From contig CAZFHS010000014.1 in the NCBI GenBank assembly GCA_964518955.1, positions 1 to 64,000 on the forward strand: DNA of 64,000 nt, in the 5' to 3' direction. This document shows positions 9,231-19,156 of the stretch, piece by piece. This stretch comes from JBDGYW01 sp964518955. GTDB taxonomy: Bacteria; Gemmatimonadota; Gemmatimonadetes; Gemmatimonadales; GWC2-71-9. The notes below the pieces were generated by a model. It worked only from the letters and a program-made list of their open reading frames with translations. It ran no database searches and was not told the DNA's origin. The number at the start of each line of letters is the position of its first letter. Position 1 is the first letter of the stretch. The position numbers were made by a program, and so were the translations under genes.

Positions 9231-9715
9231 CCGATAAGAGTCCAGGCGAATCGCGCCGCAATTTTCTGCGCAAGGCATGGATCGCAGTCGGACTGCTTGC
9301 CCTCGTAGAAGCCGTCTGGATCGTGCTCGACTTCCTGCGGCCGCGGCGCACGCGAACCGCGGACGCCGCCGCAGTAGTAGTCGCTGGCCCGATCGATCGG
9401 TTTGAACCTGGCACTGTCGCCGCGTTTCCGGCGGGGAAGTTCTATCTCGTGCGACTCGAGGGCGGTGGGTTCCTGGCGCTCGCTCGGGAGTGTACCCACC
9501 TCGGTTGCACAGTTCCTTGGAATCCTGAGGAGAACCGGTTCGTCTGTCCCTGTCATTCGTCGGCGTTCGACATTCACGGTGATGTACTGGACCAGCCGGC
9601 GCCACGAGCACTCGACTACTACGCGGTGCGCATCGAGAACAGGATCGTGAAAGTCGACACTAGCGAAAGACTCGAGAGATCATCCTTTCAGCCCAACCAG
9701 GTGGCGCCAGCGTGA
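9227..9715 (+). CDS. Rieske 2Fe-2S protein of the bc complex
   Basis: A protein of 162 residues starting at a GTG that overlaps the cytochrome b stop. The N-terminus has a twin-arginine motif (SRRNFLRKAW) and one membrane helix (about residues 20-37), typical of Tat-dependent insertion of Rieske proteins. The cluster motifs are ECTHLGCTVPW and FVCPCHSSAFD (Cys-x-His and Cys-x-x-His plus the disulphide cysteines). It shuttles electrons from the quinol site of cytochrome b to the cytochrome c partner, probably the multihaem protein encoded next. Its stop overlaps that start by GTGA. Confidence 0.95.
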   Translation: MTDKSPGESRRNFLRKAWIAVGLLALVEAVWIVLDFLRPRRTRTADAAAVVVAGPIDRFEPGTVAAFPAGKFYLVRLEGGGFLALARECTHLGCTVPWNPEENRFVCPCHSSAFDIHGDVLDQPAPRALDYYAVRIENRIVKVDTSERLERSSFQPNQVAPA

Positions 9716-12015
9716 CCGAACCCGGCGGGCAGTTGCGCGACTTGCGACGCTGGACGTCGCTCGGGCTTTTCGCATCGCTGGCGATAGTGCTCTCTATACC
9801 GGTGTACCTCGTGAAGGAGAGACTCGCACCGAACAACGGACAGCGACTCTCAGCATTGGAGCACGAGTTTGTAGGACGCGAGAGTTGTATCTCTTGCCAC
9901 GAGGCTGCCACGCAGGCCTGGCTCGGATCCGATCACGACAACGCAATGGATATCGCGTCTGACTCCACGATACTTGGCGACTTCTCGAATGCGGTTTTCG
10001 AACACGACGGAGTATCGAGCGAGTTCTACACCCGAGACGGCAAATACTATGTTCGCACCGAGGGGCCTGACGGCGAGAACGGCGAGTTCGAGATTGCCTA
10101 CACCTTTGGAGTCGAGCCCCTTCAGCAGTATCTGATTCCCTTCCCGGACGGGCATCTTCAGTCGCTGACGACGGCGTGGAATATTGAACGTGAGGAGTGG
10201 TTCTATCTCTATCCCGGTCAGGACATCCCACCTGACGATTGGTTGCACTGGACGAGGGGTGGCCAGAACTGGAACGGCATGTGCGCCGAGTGCCACTCCA
10301 CAAACCTGATCAAGGGTTTCGATCCAGATACCAAGACGTTCGAGACTACCTGGTCGGAAATAGATGTGAGCTGTGAGGCGTGCCACGGTCCGGCGTCTCG
10401 ACATGTTGCCTGGGCTGAGTTGCCGCCGATGGCGCGACCACAGAGCGGCAACTACGAGTTGGTCGTGAAAACCAGCGACATAAACTCTCGGCAACAAGTA
10501 GAGCTGTGCGCACCTTGCCACGCACGGTGGTCGGAGCTGGGCGACTACGACCACCGTGGCGGGGATCTGATGAACAGCCAGGTCCCAGCCGTTCTGCGCG
10601 ATGGATTGTACCACCCCGATGGTCAGATACTAGAGGAAGTTTATGTCTACGGATCGTTCGTGCAGAGCAAGATGTACCGCAACGATGTGCGTTGCGGCGA
10701 CTGTCACGATGTACACAGTCTTCAACTGGTCGATCGAGGCAACGAACTCTGCCTCCAGTGTCACCGCGGCGACACATACGACAGCTACGAGCACCACTTC
10801 CATCAGAAGGTCTACCAAGGCCAACCGAGCGACGGCGCTTCATGTGTAAAGTGTCACATGGTCGAGCAGCCGTTCATGGTTGTTGACTGGCGTGCTGATC
10901 ACAGTTTGAGGCTGCCGCGCCCCGACCTGACACTCGCGATCGGTACTCCGAACGCATGTGGCCAGACGGGGTGCCACGACGATCAGAGTGTGCAGTGGCA
11001 GGCGAGGTACTACCGGCAGTGGTACGGTGAAGCGAGGAAACCGCACTACGGGACTGTCATCGCAGCGGGCCGTGATGGCGCTCCCGATGCGAGAGACGAT
11101 CTGATCCGGCTCGCCGGTGACGATCTGTACCCCGCGATCGTCAGGGCCACGGCGCTCACGCTTCTCGCATCTCATCCGAGCGAAGAGAGCACCGACGCAT
11201 TCAACCTCGCGTTGGCAGACGAGGAAGCGCTCATTCGACACACCGCCCTGTCGAGCCTGAATGTATCCGATGCTGAAGAGTACGTTGGGCTGGTGTCACC
11301 GTTGTTGTTCGACCCTGTGAAAGCCGTCAGGCTGGAGGCTGCCACTCGTCTCGCCGGCACACCACCGGAGCTGTTGGACGATTACCAGGAGGAGGCACTA
11401 GCGGAGGCATTAGCGGAGTACAGAGTAACGATGGCGTACTCGCTCGACTTCGCACATGCCGGCTACAACCTGGGGAACCTCGCGGCGCGCCTCGGTGATG
11501 CAGCAGAAGCCGAGCGGAACTACAGGTCGGCGCTGGAAATCGATGACCTGTTTCTCCCCGCAAAGATCAACCTGGGGATACTGTACAACTCGAACGGTCG
11601 AAACGCGGAGGCAGAGAGGCTGTTCCGCGACGTGCTGGAAGAGGATGTCGAACAATTCGACACAGCATATTTGCTGGGGCTGTTGCTGGCTGAAATGAAC
11701 CGAGTCAACGAGGCAGTCGAATTTCTCGGGCTCGCGTCAAACGGTCTGCCGATGCGGAGTCGCGCGCACTACAACTATGGCTTGATTCTCCAGTCGGTAG
11801 AGCGGCTTGCCGAGGCTGAGGCTGCGCTGCTCAAAGCGCTGGGGGAGGAGCCACGCAACTACGACTACCTATTCGCGCTGGCTGACCACTATGTCAACCG
11901 CAGCCTTTGGCGCAGGGCCCTTTCGATGGCAGACAGGATGATCGCAGTGCAACCGGGCGATCGAATCGGTTCTCAAATCAGGGCTCTTGCCGAGCGAGAA
12001 CTCCGTCGCGACTGA
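9712..12015 (+). CDS. Membrane-anchored octahaem cytochrome c with TPR domain
   Basis: A protein of 767 residues. An N-terminal helix (about 14-33) acts as anchor or signal. Seven CXXCH motifs follow (CISCH, CAECH, CEACH, CAPCH, CGDCH, CLQCH, CVKCH) plus an unusual CX4CH (CGQTGCH), so up to eight haems. Residues from about 470 form HEAT-like and TPR helices (AGYNLGNLAARLGDAAEAER, KINLGILYNSNGRNAEAERL). It is third in an overlapping operon with cytochrome b and Rieske, so it probably replaces cytochrome c1 as electron exit of the complex in the periplasm. The haem count is seen; the role is inferred from context. Confidence 0.92.
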   Translation: MTEPGGQLRDLRRWTSLGLFASLAIVLSIPVYLVKERLAPNNGQRLSALEHEFVGRESCISCHEAATQAWLGSDHDNAMDIASDSTILGDFSNAVFEHDGVSSEFYTRDGKYYVRTEGPDGENGEFEIAYTFGVEPLQQYLIPFPDGHLQSLTTAWNIEREEWFYLYPGQDIPPDDWLHWTRGGQNWNGMCAECHSTNLIKGFDPDTKTFETTWSEIDVSCEACHGPASRHVAWAELPPMARPQSGNYELVVKTSDINSRQQVELCAPCHARWSELGDYDHRGGDLMNSQVPAVLRDGLYHPDGQILEEVYVYGSFVQSKMYRNDVRCGDCHDVHSLQLVDRGNELCLQCHRGDTYDSYEHHFHQKVYQGQPSDGASCVKCHMVEQPFMVVDWRADHSLRLPRPDLTLAIGTPNACGQTGCHDDQSVQWQARYYRQWYGEARKPHYGTVIAAGRDGAPDARDDLIRLAGDDLYPAIVRATALTLLASHPSEESTDAFNLALADEEALIRHTALSSLNVSDAEEYVGLVSPLLFDPVKAVRLEAATRLAGTPPELLDDYQEEALAEALAEYRVTMAYSLDFAHAGYNLGNLAARLGDAAEAERNYRSALEIDDLFLPAKINLGILYNSNGRNAEAERLFRDVLEEDVEQFDTAYLLGLLLAEMNRVNEAVEFLGLASNGLPMRSRAHYNYGLILQSVERLAEAEAALLKALGEEPRNYDYLFALADHYVNRSLWRRALSMADRMIAVQPGDRIGSQIRALAERELRRD

Positions 12016-12047
12016 GCGATGCTAAGATCGTATTTTCTGATCGGACG

Positions 12048-13724
12048 TCACCTGCCCCGTGCGCTACCCTGACCCCGCGGATCTGCACCACCGTAGAACC
12101 GAATGGGCCTCCCCACAGAGTCGTACTCGATGACCAGGCCGTGAGCCACTCCCAGGCCACGTGTGAGCCCTATCTTGTGGCCCATGGCGCTCAATGCCTC
12201 ACGCACGTCTTCCGGGATGGTGTTCTCGACTGCCAGTGAATCAGGTTCGTAAAAGCTGATGCGCGGTGCGGCGATGGCTCGTTGAACGTCCATCCCGAAA
12301 TCGACTGCGTTCATGACTATCTGCGGAATTGTCTGGCCGATCGTGTGGCCGCCGGGCGTTCCGATCACGAACCACGGCCTGCCGTCTCTCATCACAAATA
12401 ACGGCACATCGCCCGAGAGCTTGTGGCGTCCCGGAAACGCGTCCATCGGATTGCCCTCGGGTTCGAACGTGCAATATGCGAGAGAGTTGTTGAGCCAGAT
12501 CCCCGTACCTCTGGGCATGATTCTCGACCCAAATGCATTACCCAGCGTCTGGGTGGCGGAGACCACGTTCCCCCACTGGTCTGCAACCACAAAATGAGTC
12601 GTGTGAGAGTCGCCGTTGGAGAACGACGTCGGTGGCTCGAATGACTTGGCGCGATTCGGATCGATCTTTGCCACTTCATCGCGCCAGTATGCTTCTGACA
12701 GCAGCATATCGAGCGGCGGCGGAGTCACCTCGGGATCGCCGGCCCACCGCAGCCTGGTCCAGAATCCGTGTTTCGTGACCTCGGCGAAGGCGTGTAGGTA
12801 TTCCGTCGTGTTGTGCCCCAACTCTGTTGGGTCGTACATGCTCATCATTCCCAACCGAACGAGGGCGGGAAATGAATTCGCGGGAGGGGCCGCGGTCAGA
12901 ACCTCAAGACCGCGGTAATCGATCCCGATCGGCTCCCACCACTCGGCTTCATTCGCTGCGAGATCGTCGATGGTGAGAAACCCGTCGGCTTCCTGCATTG
13001 CCTCGTGGATCGCCAGGCCGATGCCCCCGCCGTGCACGACTCCCGCTCCGTATGTCGCAATTTGTTGGAACGACCGTGCGAGGTCGCGCTGCACAAGCAA
13101 ATCACCGGGCTCGAGTGGAGATCCGTCCTCTCCATAAAAATCCTTGGCATGGTCCGGGAAATTCGGGAATGCGCGCCTTATTGAGTACGCCGTCCGCTCG
13201 TCGAGTTCGAATCCTTCTCGCGCCGTAGCGATCGCGGAGTTGAACAACACTGGCCAGTCCAGACGGCCGTAGCGCTCCCACATGGCCTCCCAGGCATTCG
13301 CGTTCCCCGGTGTAGAGACGGCTTTGGCGCCGCGCCGGTTCTGTCTATAGCCGGGAGTGGGCTCTCTATACACGTCGGAGTCGACAGCGGCCGGTATTCG
13401 GCCGGACGGGTTCACGAACCAGGTCTCGTTGGTGGCCGCGTCGAATATGAGAATCGTCCCGTAACCACCGATCCCCGACATCATCGGCTCCACGACATTG
13501 AGCATGGCGGCTACTGCGACGGTGGCATCGAATGCGTTGCCACCCGCATCCAGAATCGACAGCCCGGCTTCCGTCGCAAGCGGATGTCCCGAACTCACCA
13601 TTCCAGCGGTTCCCACGGCTGGCGTATCGGCGGTGTTGGAGGTCGCTGCCTCCTGTGCACACGCCTGCAGGGAACAAACGGCGATAAACGCCCAAAGCGA
13701 AAGCAATACTCGAGTATGCGTCAT
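12048..13724 (-). CDS. ggt: Gamma-glutamyltransferase, lipoprotein-type
   Basis: A protein of 558 residues from the ATG at 13724, preceded by GGAGAGG. The N-terminus ends in a lipobox-like SLQAC, so it is probably a periplasmic lipoprotein. The family signature GDSHTTHFVVAD carries the nucleophilic Thr exposed by autoproteolysis, followed by GNAFGSRIMP and GTPGGHTIGQTIPQ. It hydrolyses or transfers the gamma-glutamyl group of glutathione and related peptides. Upstream in-frame codons to 13838 are rejected because they would bury the signal peptide. The neighbouring P5C dehydrogenase is divergent and also feeds glutamate metabolism. Confidence 0.92.
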   Translation of the reverse strand: MTHTRVLLSLWAFIAVCSLQACAQEAATSNTADTPAVGTAGMVSSGHPLATEAGLSILDAGGNAFDATVAVAAMLNVVEPMMSGIGGYGTILIFDAATNETWFVNPSGRIPAAVDSDVYREPTPGYRQNRRGAKAVSTPGNANAWEAMWERYGRLDWPVLFNSAIATAREGFELDERTAYSIRRAFPNFPDHAKDFYGEDGSPLEPGDLLVQRDLARSFQQIATYGAGVVHGGGIGLAIHEAMQEADGFLTIDDLAANEAEWWEPIGIDYRGLEVLTAAPPANSFPALVRLGMMSMYDPTELGHNTTEYLHAFAEVTKHGFWTRLRWAGDPEVTPPPLDMLLSEAYWRDEVAKIDPNRAKSFEPPTSFSNGDSHTTHFVVADQWGNVVSATQTLGNAFGSRIMPRGTGIWLNNSLAYCTFEPEGNPMDAFPGRHKLSGDVPLFVMRDGRPWFVIGTPGGHTIGQTIPQIVMNAVDFGMDVQRAIAAPRISFYEPDSLAVENTIPEDVREALSAMGHKIGLTRGLGVAHGLVIEYDSVGRPIRFYGGADPRGQGSARGR

Positions 13725-13944
13725 CTGCAATCCTCTCCGTCGTAGCCGTGTGGATACCCCAAGTGTACGCGCCGGGTCGTTCAAAGCTAGTGCTTGCCGA
13801 CCATCGAAATCTGAGCCTTCCAACATGGCTATCAGCATGCCAACCTACCGGCTACATTGTCAGGTTCCAGGAACAAACACAAATGAAGAACGGCAACCCC
13901 CCGGCGGCAGATTTGCCTAGATCGGGAACGAGGAGTGAGTAGCG
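13725..13944. other. Divergent intergenic region between ggt and P5C dehydrogenase
   Basis: It holds the ribosome binding sites of both genes (GGAGAGG for ggt; GAGGAGTGAG near 13930 for the dehydrogenase). No small gene or strong hairpin was found. Confidence 0.4.
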
Positions 13945-15573
13945 ATGAGCGGTGAATTTCAGAGCCCAATTCCGATTAATGAGCCCGTGCGTTCATACGC
14001 ACCCGGAACTCCCGAGCGAACCGCGCTCAAGGCAAAGCTGAAGGAAATGGCGGCCGAGGAGATTGAGATCCCCATTCTCATCGGCGGCAAGGAAGTGCGA
14101 ACTAAGAAGGTGACCAGCAACGTAATGCCGCACAATCATGCACATTCGCTGGCAAAATGGCACTGGGCGGGAACCAAAGAAGTGAACACCGCCATTAAAG
14201 CTGCGGCAGATGCGCACGCCGAATGGTCGAATTGGACGTTCGAGCAACGAGCCAGCGTGTTGTTGCGTGCTGCGGAGCTGCTCGCCACGACGTGGAGAGA
14301 TACCGTTAATGCGGCGACCATGCTTTGTCAGAGCAAGACACCCCACCAGGCCGAGATCGATGCTGCCTGTGAACTGATCGACTTCTTCCGGTTCAACGTC
14401 TATTTCGCCGAGCGGCTATACCAGGACCAGCCGATTTCCGGCCCCGGTATGTGGAACCGCGTGGATTACAGGGCACTGGAAGGCTTCATCTACGCCATCA
14501 CTCCGTTCAATTTCACGTCGATAGCCGGAAATCTCCCAACTTCGCCCGCACTGATGGGCAACACGGTGATCTGGAAGCCGGGTAGAACCACGATTCTGAG
14601 CGGGTACTACATCGCGAAGATGCTCGAAGAGGCTGGAATGCCACCTGGCGTGATCAACTTCGTGCCAGGCGAGTCGGGGGAAATTACTGACGTGGTGCTC
14701 AACCACAGGGACTTCGCCGGCGTACATTTCACAGGGTCCACTCCGGTGTTCCAGAGCTTCTGGAAGACGATTGGCGCTAACACGCCGAACTACAAGTCGT
14801 ATCCGCGGATCGTGGGTGAGACCGGCGGTAAGGACTTCATCATCGCGCATCCGAGTGCTGATGCCGACGCACTGACAACGGCGATCGTGCGGGGCGCCTT
14901 CGAGTATCAGGGTCAGAAGTGCAGCGCTGCGTCGCGGGTGTACATCCCCGAGTCGTTGTGGAAGAAGATGAAAGACCAGCTGCTGTCGCAGGTCGAAGGC
15001 ATCCAGATGGGCGACATCACCGACTTCCGCAACTTCATGGGCGCCGTAATCGACAAAAAGGCCTTCGAGAAGATCGGCAGTTACATCACGGATGCGCAGA
15101 AGACGTCCGACGCCGACGTGCTCGTTGGCGGCGAAACCGATGGCACCGAAGGCTACTTCATTCGACCCACGGTGATCCAGGCCCACAAGCCCGATTACAT
15201 CACGATGGTCGATGAGATCTTCGGCCCGGTGGTAACGCTTTACATCTATCCTGACAAAAAGTGGGAAGAAACCCTCCAACTGGTCGACAACACGTCGCCT
15301 TACGCGTTGACAGGTGCGGTCTTCTCCAACGACAGGAAAGCTGTCCACGAAGCACATCTGGCGCTCAGGCATGCCGCCGGAAACTTCTATGTGAACGACA
15401 AGCCGACCGGCGCCGTTGTTGGGCAGCAGCCGTTCGGTGGATCGCGTGCAAGCGGCACCAACGACAAAGCCGGCTCGATGATGAACCTGCTGCGTTGGGT
15501 TTCGGCACGCACCATCAAAGAGACGTTCGTACCGCCAACGGACTACAAGTATCCGTACATGGGTGGTGAGTAG
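13945..15573 (+). CDS. pruA: L-glutamate gamma-semialdehyde (P5C) dehydrogenase
   Basis: A protein of 542 residues, full length for the stand-alone (ALDH4A1-like) P5C dehydrogenase. It oxidises glutamate semialdehyde to glutamate with NAD in proline catabolism, in the cytoplasm. Visible motifs are the NAD-binding FTGSTPVFQSFWK, the general-base region GETGGKDF, the catalytic Cys in GQKCSAASRVY, and C-terminal QQPFGGSRASGTNDKAG. The ATG at 13945 follows a strong GAGGAGTGAG site. No proline dehydrogenase gene lies in the window. A strong terminator follows at 15620. Confidence 0.95.
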   Translation: MSGEFQSPIPINEPVRSYAPGTPERTALKAKLKEMAAEEIEIPILIGGKEVRTKKVTSNVMPHNHAHSLAKWHWAGTKEVNTAIKAAADAHAEWSNWTFEQRASVLLRAAELLATTWRDTVNAATMLCQSKTPHQAEIDAACELIDFFRFNVYFAERLYQDQPISGPGMWNRVDYRALEGFIYAITPFNFTSIAGNLPTSPALMGNTVIWKPGRTTILSGYYIAKMLEEAGMPPGVINFVPGESGEITDVVLNHRDFAGVHFTGSTPVFQSFWKTIGANTPNYKSYPRIVGETGGKDFIIAHPSADADALTTAIVRGAFEYQGQKCSAASRVYIPESLWKKMKDQLLSQVEGIQMGDITDFRNFMGAVIDKKAFEKIGSYITDAQKTSDADVLVGGETDGTEGYFIRPTVIQAHKPDYITMVDEIFGPVVTLYIYPDKKWEETLQLVDNTSPYALTGAVFSNDRKAVHEAHLALRHAAGNFYVNDKPTGAVVGQQPFGGSRASGTNDKAGSMMNLLRWVSARTIKETFVPPTDYKYPYMGGE

Positions 15574-15619
15574 TGGTCGACCCGACTTTCTAACTGCAGT
15601 AGGGTCACTAAGCTGACAT

Positions 15620-15654
15620 GTGGGCTGGCAGAACCTGCCAGCCCACTGTTTTGC
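15620..15654 (+). terminator. Rho-independent terminator after P5C dehydrogenase
   Basis: A perfect 12-bp stem (15620-15631 paired with 15635-15646) around the loop AAC, followed by TGTTTTGCT. It lies 47 bases after the stop codon. Confidence 0.85.
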
Positions 15655-15725
15655 TCTGGCCAAAAAGTCCGTTGAGCCTTAAGGTGTTGGTAGAAGCGCA
15701 AACGGTATTCATCAAGGAACTGCAA

Positions 15726-17462
15726 ATGAGCCTCGGATTATCCAGATCCACTGCGGGATTGGTGGGACTCGTCGTGCTCGCCACGGCTTGTGAACCAGCG
15801 TCAATTCTCGAAGCACGCGATCAGCTAGGACGGGGCGGTGAACGCACCATTGTGTTCGAACTGCCGATCATCGACACAGTGTTCCAGGTCGAGACTCTAC
15901 TCGAGGATTCGGATCTCGATACTCTTGCCAGCGGCATCCTTGCCGTTGTCATGGAACCTGAATCTGTGAGTGTCGGTTTCGGCGAGGCTCTCGAGTTTCA
16001 GAACATCAACCTGGATACTCTAGCGGTGAGTTTCCCACCGGCTGCACTCGCGGTACCGCCTGGCACTCAGATCCCCTTCTCTGTGGCCTACGATGGTTTG
16101 GCGTCAGATACGATACTCGATGATGTTGATACTGTCGTGGTTTACTCTGGTGTGCTATCTGTGACAACCAGCAATCGATTGCCGATTCCGATCTCGTACA
16201 CGGCTACCCTGAACGGTTTCATGCGAGTCGGAGGCGCACCTCTTGTGGGAAGTGGGACAGTTCCCGGCGCGCCAGGTGATGGGACGTATCGGAGTGATGT
16301 GCTTGTGTTTGATCTCGCTGGCGTGACTGTAGTGCCACAGTCAGTCAACGTTTCGGTGGTTGGAAGTGGCACCGTTGGCGGCACGCCAATATCCGCGGGT
16401 CTTGGGGACAGCGCGATTGTCCAGTCCGGCGGGATTGCTACGCTCGAAGTCCAATCGGTGGCCGGCCAGCTCGATCCCGCGGAAACCCCCGAGCTCACGA
16501 TAAGCGTTGAAGAGATCGAGGAAATTCCAGAGGCCGACCTCGACCTCGGTGACCTCGAGGACGCGATCGATTCGTCAACGATCAACCACGCCACCATCTC
16601 GCTCACGCTCGACAACGGAACCGGAGTCCTTGCGTTGTTCTCGAACTTCAATCTTGGTGTGGTAAACCTCGATGCGGCCGGGAACGTTCCGCGCGATGGA
16701 GCTGGCGACCCGATCTTTGAGGAAGATGCCGGTGGGGCCCCAATACTGGTTTCGGTTGCAGACCCCGGGGAATCGACGCTCACGCTCGCCGCATCGGGAA
16801 CGAGCAGTGTAGAGTTGGATGCCGCCCCGTTGGTAGACCGTCTTGTTCACCTGCTTCTAGACGACGAACGCGTAGCAATCGTGGCTGCCGGTGACGTAGC
16901 GGTCGGAGACGGGTCCCAGGCAAGGGTAAATCGCACTGATTCGGTGAGTGTTGAGTTGGAAATGGCCATCGGGCTGGACTTCACGATCCCCGCAGGCGGG
17001 GTCAGCTTCACGCGCAACACAACTCAAACTGGGCTGGAGATGGAGCCCGAAGACGCTGATCAGTTGGTGGATCGCCTCGACAGCGCCGGTGTCGTTACGG
17101 ATGCGGTTAACAACACACCTTTCGGCGTCGAGGTCGACATCGCGTTCGTGGAGGATTCGCTAGGGGAAGATGTGGATATCTTTACATATCCAGGTGCCGT
17201 AATCCTCACCACCATCGCACTCAGCGCACCCTCTGTGGATGCGTCCGGGCTGGTCACGGCTCCGAGTACGGATATCGTTTCGATCTCTCTAACTGGAGAG
17301 CAGGCTCGCCAGCTGACGGGAGACCATATTACGGCATCTGTCAGAGCGCGTTTGCTTCCCGGTTCTGGATCCGGAGGAAGGGGGGCGATTCGAGCTTCCG
17401 ATGAGATATCGCTCAACTCAAGAGCACGAATAGTGCTGCGGTCGGGGGGAGGTGGACAGTGA
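15726..17462 (+). CDS. Large secreted lipoprotein, unknown function
   Basis: A protein of 578 residues from the ATG at 15726, with AAGGA upstream; codons before this would overlap the preceding terminator. The signal peptide ends in the lipobox VVLATAC. The rest is rich in Val, Thr, Ser and Asp, with many beta-strand-like stretches (SVSVGFGEALEFQNINLDTL), and looks like repeated beta-sandwich domains. The only cysteine visible in the mature part is the lipid-modified one. It overlaps the next gene, an outer-membrane barrel, by GTGA, so the two are co-translated and probably act together at the outer membrane. I recognise no named family. Confidence 0.85.
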   Translation: MSLGLSRSTAGLVGLVVLATACEPASILEARDQLGRGGERTIVFELPIIDTVFQVETLLEDSDLDTLASGILAVVMEPESVSVGFGEALEFQNINLDTLAVSFPPAALAVPPGTQIPFSVAYDGLASDTILDDVDTVVVYSGVLSVTTSNRLPIPISYTATLNGFMRVGGAPLVGSGTVPGAPGDGTYRSDVLVFDLAGVTVVPQSVNVSVVGSGTVGGTPISAGLGDSAIVQSGGIATLEVQSVAGQLDPAETPELTISVEEIEEIPEADLDLGDLEDAIDSSTINHATISLTLDNGTGVLALFSNFNLGVVNLDAAGNVPRDGAGDPIFEEDAGGAPILVSVADPGESTLTLAASGTSSVELDAAPLVDRLVHLLLDDERVAIVAAGDVAVGDGSQARVNRTDSVSVELEMAIGLDFTIPAGGVSFTRNTTQTGLEMEPEDADQLVDRLDSAGVVTDAVNNTPFGVEVDIAFVEDSLGEDVDIFTYPGAVILTTIALSAPSVDASGLVTAPSTDIVSISLTGEQARQLTGDHITASVRARLLPGSGSGGRGAIRASDEISLNSRARIVLRSGGGGQ

Positions 17463-18829
17463 GGCGGACGACTGTAGTACTGGCATGTGCCAGCGTGTTT
17501 TTGGGATCCAACCTCGCCGCCCAGACGATTCCGGAAGGCTCTCAGGCTGCGCGTATTGACATCGGGTATCTCAGATCTCCGCACTTCCGCGTCGATCCGT
17601 TTCGGCATGTCTTCATTCCGCATTGGGGGCTGGTGACCTCCTTAGGCGCATCTGGACAGAACAACTCGCTCAACTTCAAGGACGTCCGTGCCCTGATGTA
17701 CTTGAGCGATGAGGACAACAATCCCGACGGATTGCTCCTCGGTGACTATTTGGATGTGATGGGGCTCATCCCAAAAGGAACCGGGTTTGCCGCGAATGCG
17801 CAGGCAGAGAGCGGCCTATATCTGGGTGGGCCTTTTGGCCGGCATTTCAGCCTTGGCCTCACAGTTCAGGCTCGTGCCTACGGAGGAGCGTCGGTAGACG
17901 ATGATTTTGTCGCGCTCTTGCGCGACGGCAACGGAGCACGGCAAGATTTCACCGTTGGCGGTTCTCGTGCCGATGCTTTGCTCACCAGCGAGATAGGAGG
18001 TCACGCCCTCATCCGTACCGGACCAATCGGGACGGTAGACGGAGTGTTTCTGACATTCGGATTGGGTGGCCGACTCATCACTCCGCACTTCTACGCTAGT
18101 GGCGCATCGTCCCTGGCGAACGGAGGTTCGATTAGCGTATCCGGAGAGGGAATCTCGGCCAATGTGGGAATCGAAAAGTCAGTAGCCATCACAGGTAACG
18201 TAGGTGGCTGGGATGATGTCGAATTCGACGACATAATATCGAGGAAAGGCAGGGGGATCGCTGCAGACTTTCTCGTCCGTGCCGTCTGGCCCACGTCGGG
18301 CCTATCGCTCGAGGCAATGGTAGCGAACGTAGGGAAATTGACCGTTTGGAACGTTGAGCAGAGCGATTGGAGCTTCAATGTCGATGCCACCAATCTGGAA
18401 GAGGTGATGGATTCGCTCAGCTCCGATCCTCTGGACACGATCCCTGACCATCTGGAGACAGACGATTTTAGGGATTTTGAAGTGAGCGATACCACGGATA
18501 TCGAGATCACACTACCGCGCATCGTTCGGTTCTCAGCCAGCGCCTGGGCAAACAGGATTCTTCAGCTCGATGTGAGCACCACTCTTCCGGTGACAGGTGA
18601 CTTCGAGTCGCCACTCACAGTCGATTTGGGGTCGACTTGGCGATTTTCCCGAACCCTACCAATCCGGTTTGGACTGATGTATGGGGTAAACCAGGGCTTG
18701 GGCTACACTGGGGGCATTGCGGTCGAAGGCAGGAACTTCCTTATGAGATTTGCCGCCGGTTCCCTTGGCGGATTCGTCCAGAACGCTTCGGGTGCTTCGG
18801 CCCGCTTCGAATGGGGGTTCTTCTTCTAG
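17459..18829 (+). CDS. Outer-membrane beta-barrel protein (DUF5723-like)
   Basis: A protein of 456 residues starting at a GTG that overlaps the upstream lipoprotein stop. The signal peptide ends at NLAAQ. The body alternates hydrophobic and polar residues with glycine-rich turns and ends in RFEWGFFF, an aromatic C-terminus typical of outer-membrane barrels. It resembles the DUF5723 group of Bacteroidota-type barrels, but this is a weak match by eye. The coupled lipoprotein suggests a surface complex of unknown cargo. Confidence 0.8.
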   Translation: MRRTTVVLACASVFLGSNLAAQTIPEGSQAARIDIGYLRSPHFRVDPFRHVFIPHWGLVTSLGASGQNNSLNFKDVRALMYLSDEDNNPDGLLLGDYLDVMGLIPKGTGFAANAQAESGLYLGGPFGRHFSLGLTVQARAYGGASVDDDFVALLRDGNGARQDFTVGGSRADALLTSEIGGHALIRTGPIGTVDGVFLTFGLGGRLITPHFYASGASSLANGGSISVSGEGISANVGIEKSVAITGNVGGWDDVEFDDIISRKGRGIAADFLVRAVWPTSGLSLEAMVANVGKLTVWNVEQSDWSFNVDATNLEEVMDSLSSDPLDTIPDHLETDDFRDFEVSDTTDIEITLPRIVRFSASAWANRILQLDVSTTLPVTGDFESPLTVDLGSTWRFSRTLPIRFGLMYGVNQGLGYTGGIAVEGRNFLMRFAAGSLGGFVQNASGASARFEWGFFF

Positions 18830-18859
18830 CGGTCGGAGCGTATTCCGCAGGGCTGTCAG

Positions 18860-18900
18860 GCCCACCGCCGCCATTTGAGATTCGGCCGGTGGGCTTCTGT
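18860..18900 (+). terminator. Probable terminator after the barrel gene
   Basis: GCCCACCG-CCG (18860-18870) pairs with CGG-C-CGGTGGGC (18883-18894) with one bulged base, followed by TTCTGTGTT. The T-run is weak. Confidence 0.5.
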
Positions 18901-19156
18901 GTTCACGCAATTCTACTGCCTACTGGCTCGCGCCTGCACAATGACAGCAGAGCCAAGCTCGGCAGCTCCAAAAACAGCGGCAACGTCTATTCTGGTAGTG
19001 GATTGCTTAAAGGAGGGTCTGGCAACAGTGATTTTACAACGCGAGGCCGGCCAATTCGGCGGAAGCCGCGAATACGACGATCTTCGAGAGAAACGAGTAG
19101 ACAAACCAAACCCGGTTGCTGGACAAAAACTGCCAGGTATGTGGTTTGTCAGTGCT
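18901..19156. other. Intergenic region, no gene supported
   Basis: A plus-strand frame from the ATG at 18941 to 19165 would encode 74 residues. It has no ribosome binding site, no recognisable domain and overlaps the end of the next minus-strand gene, so I do not call it. Confidence 0.4.

Noticed and set aside
14416..15663. Minus-strand frame of 415 codons opposite P5C dehydrogenase
   Set aside because: No motif, runs through a terminator, and lies opposite a certain gene.
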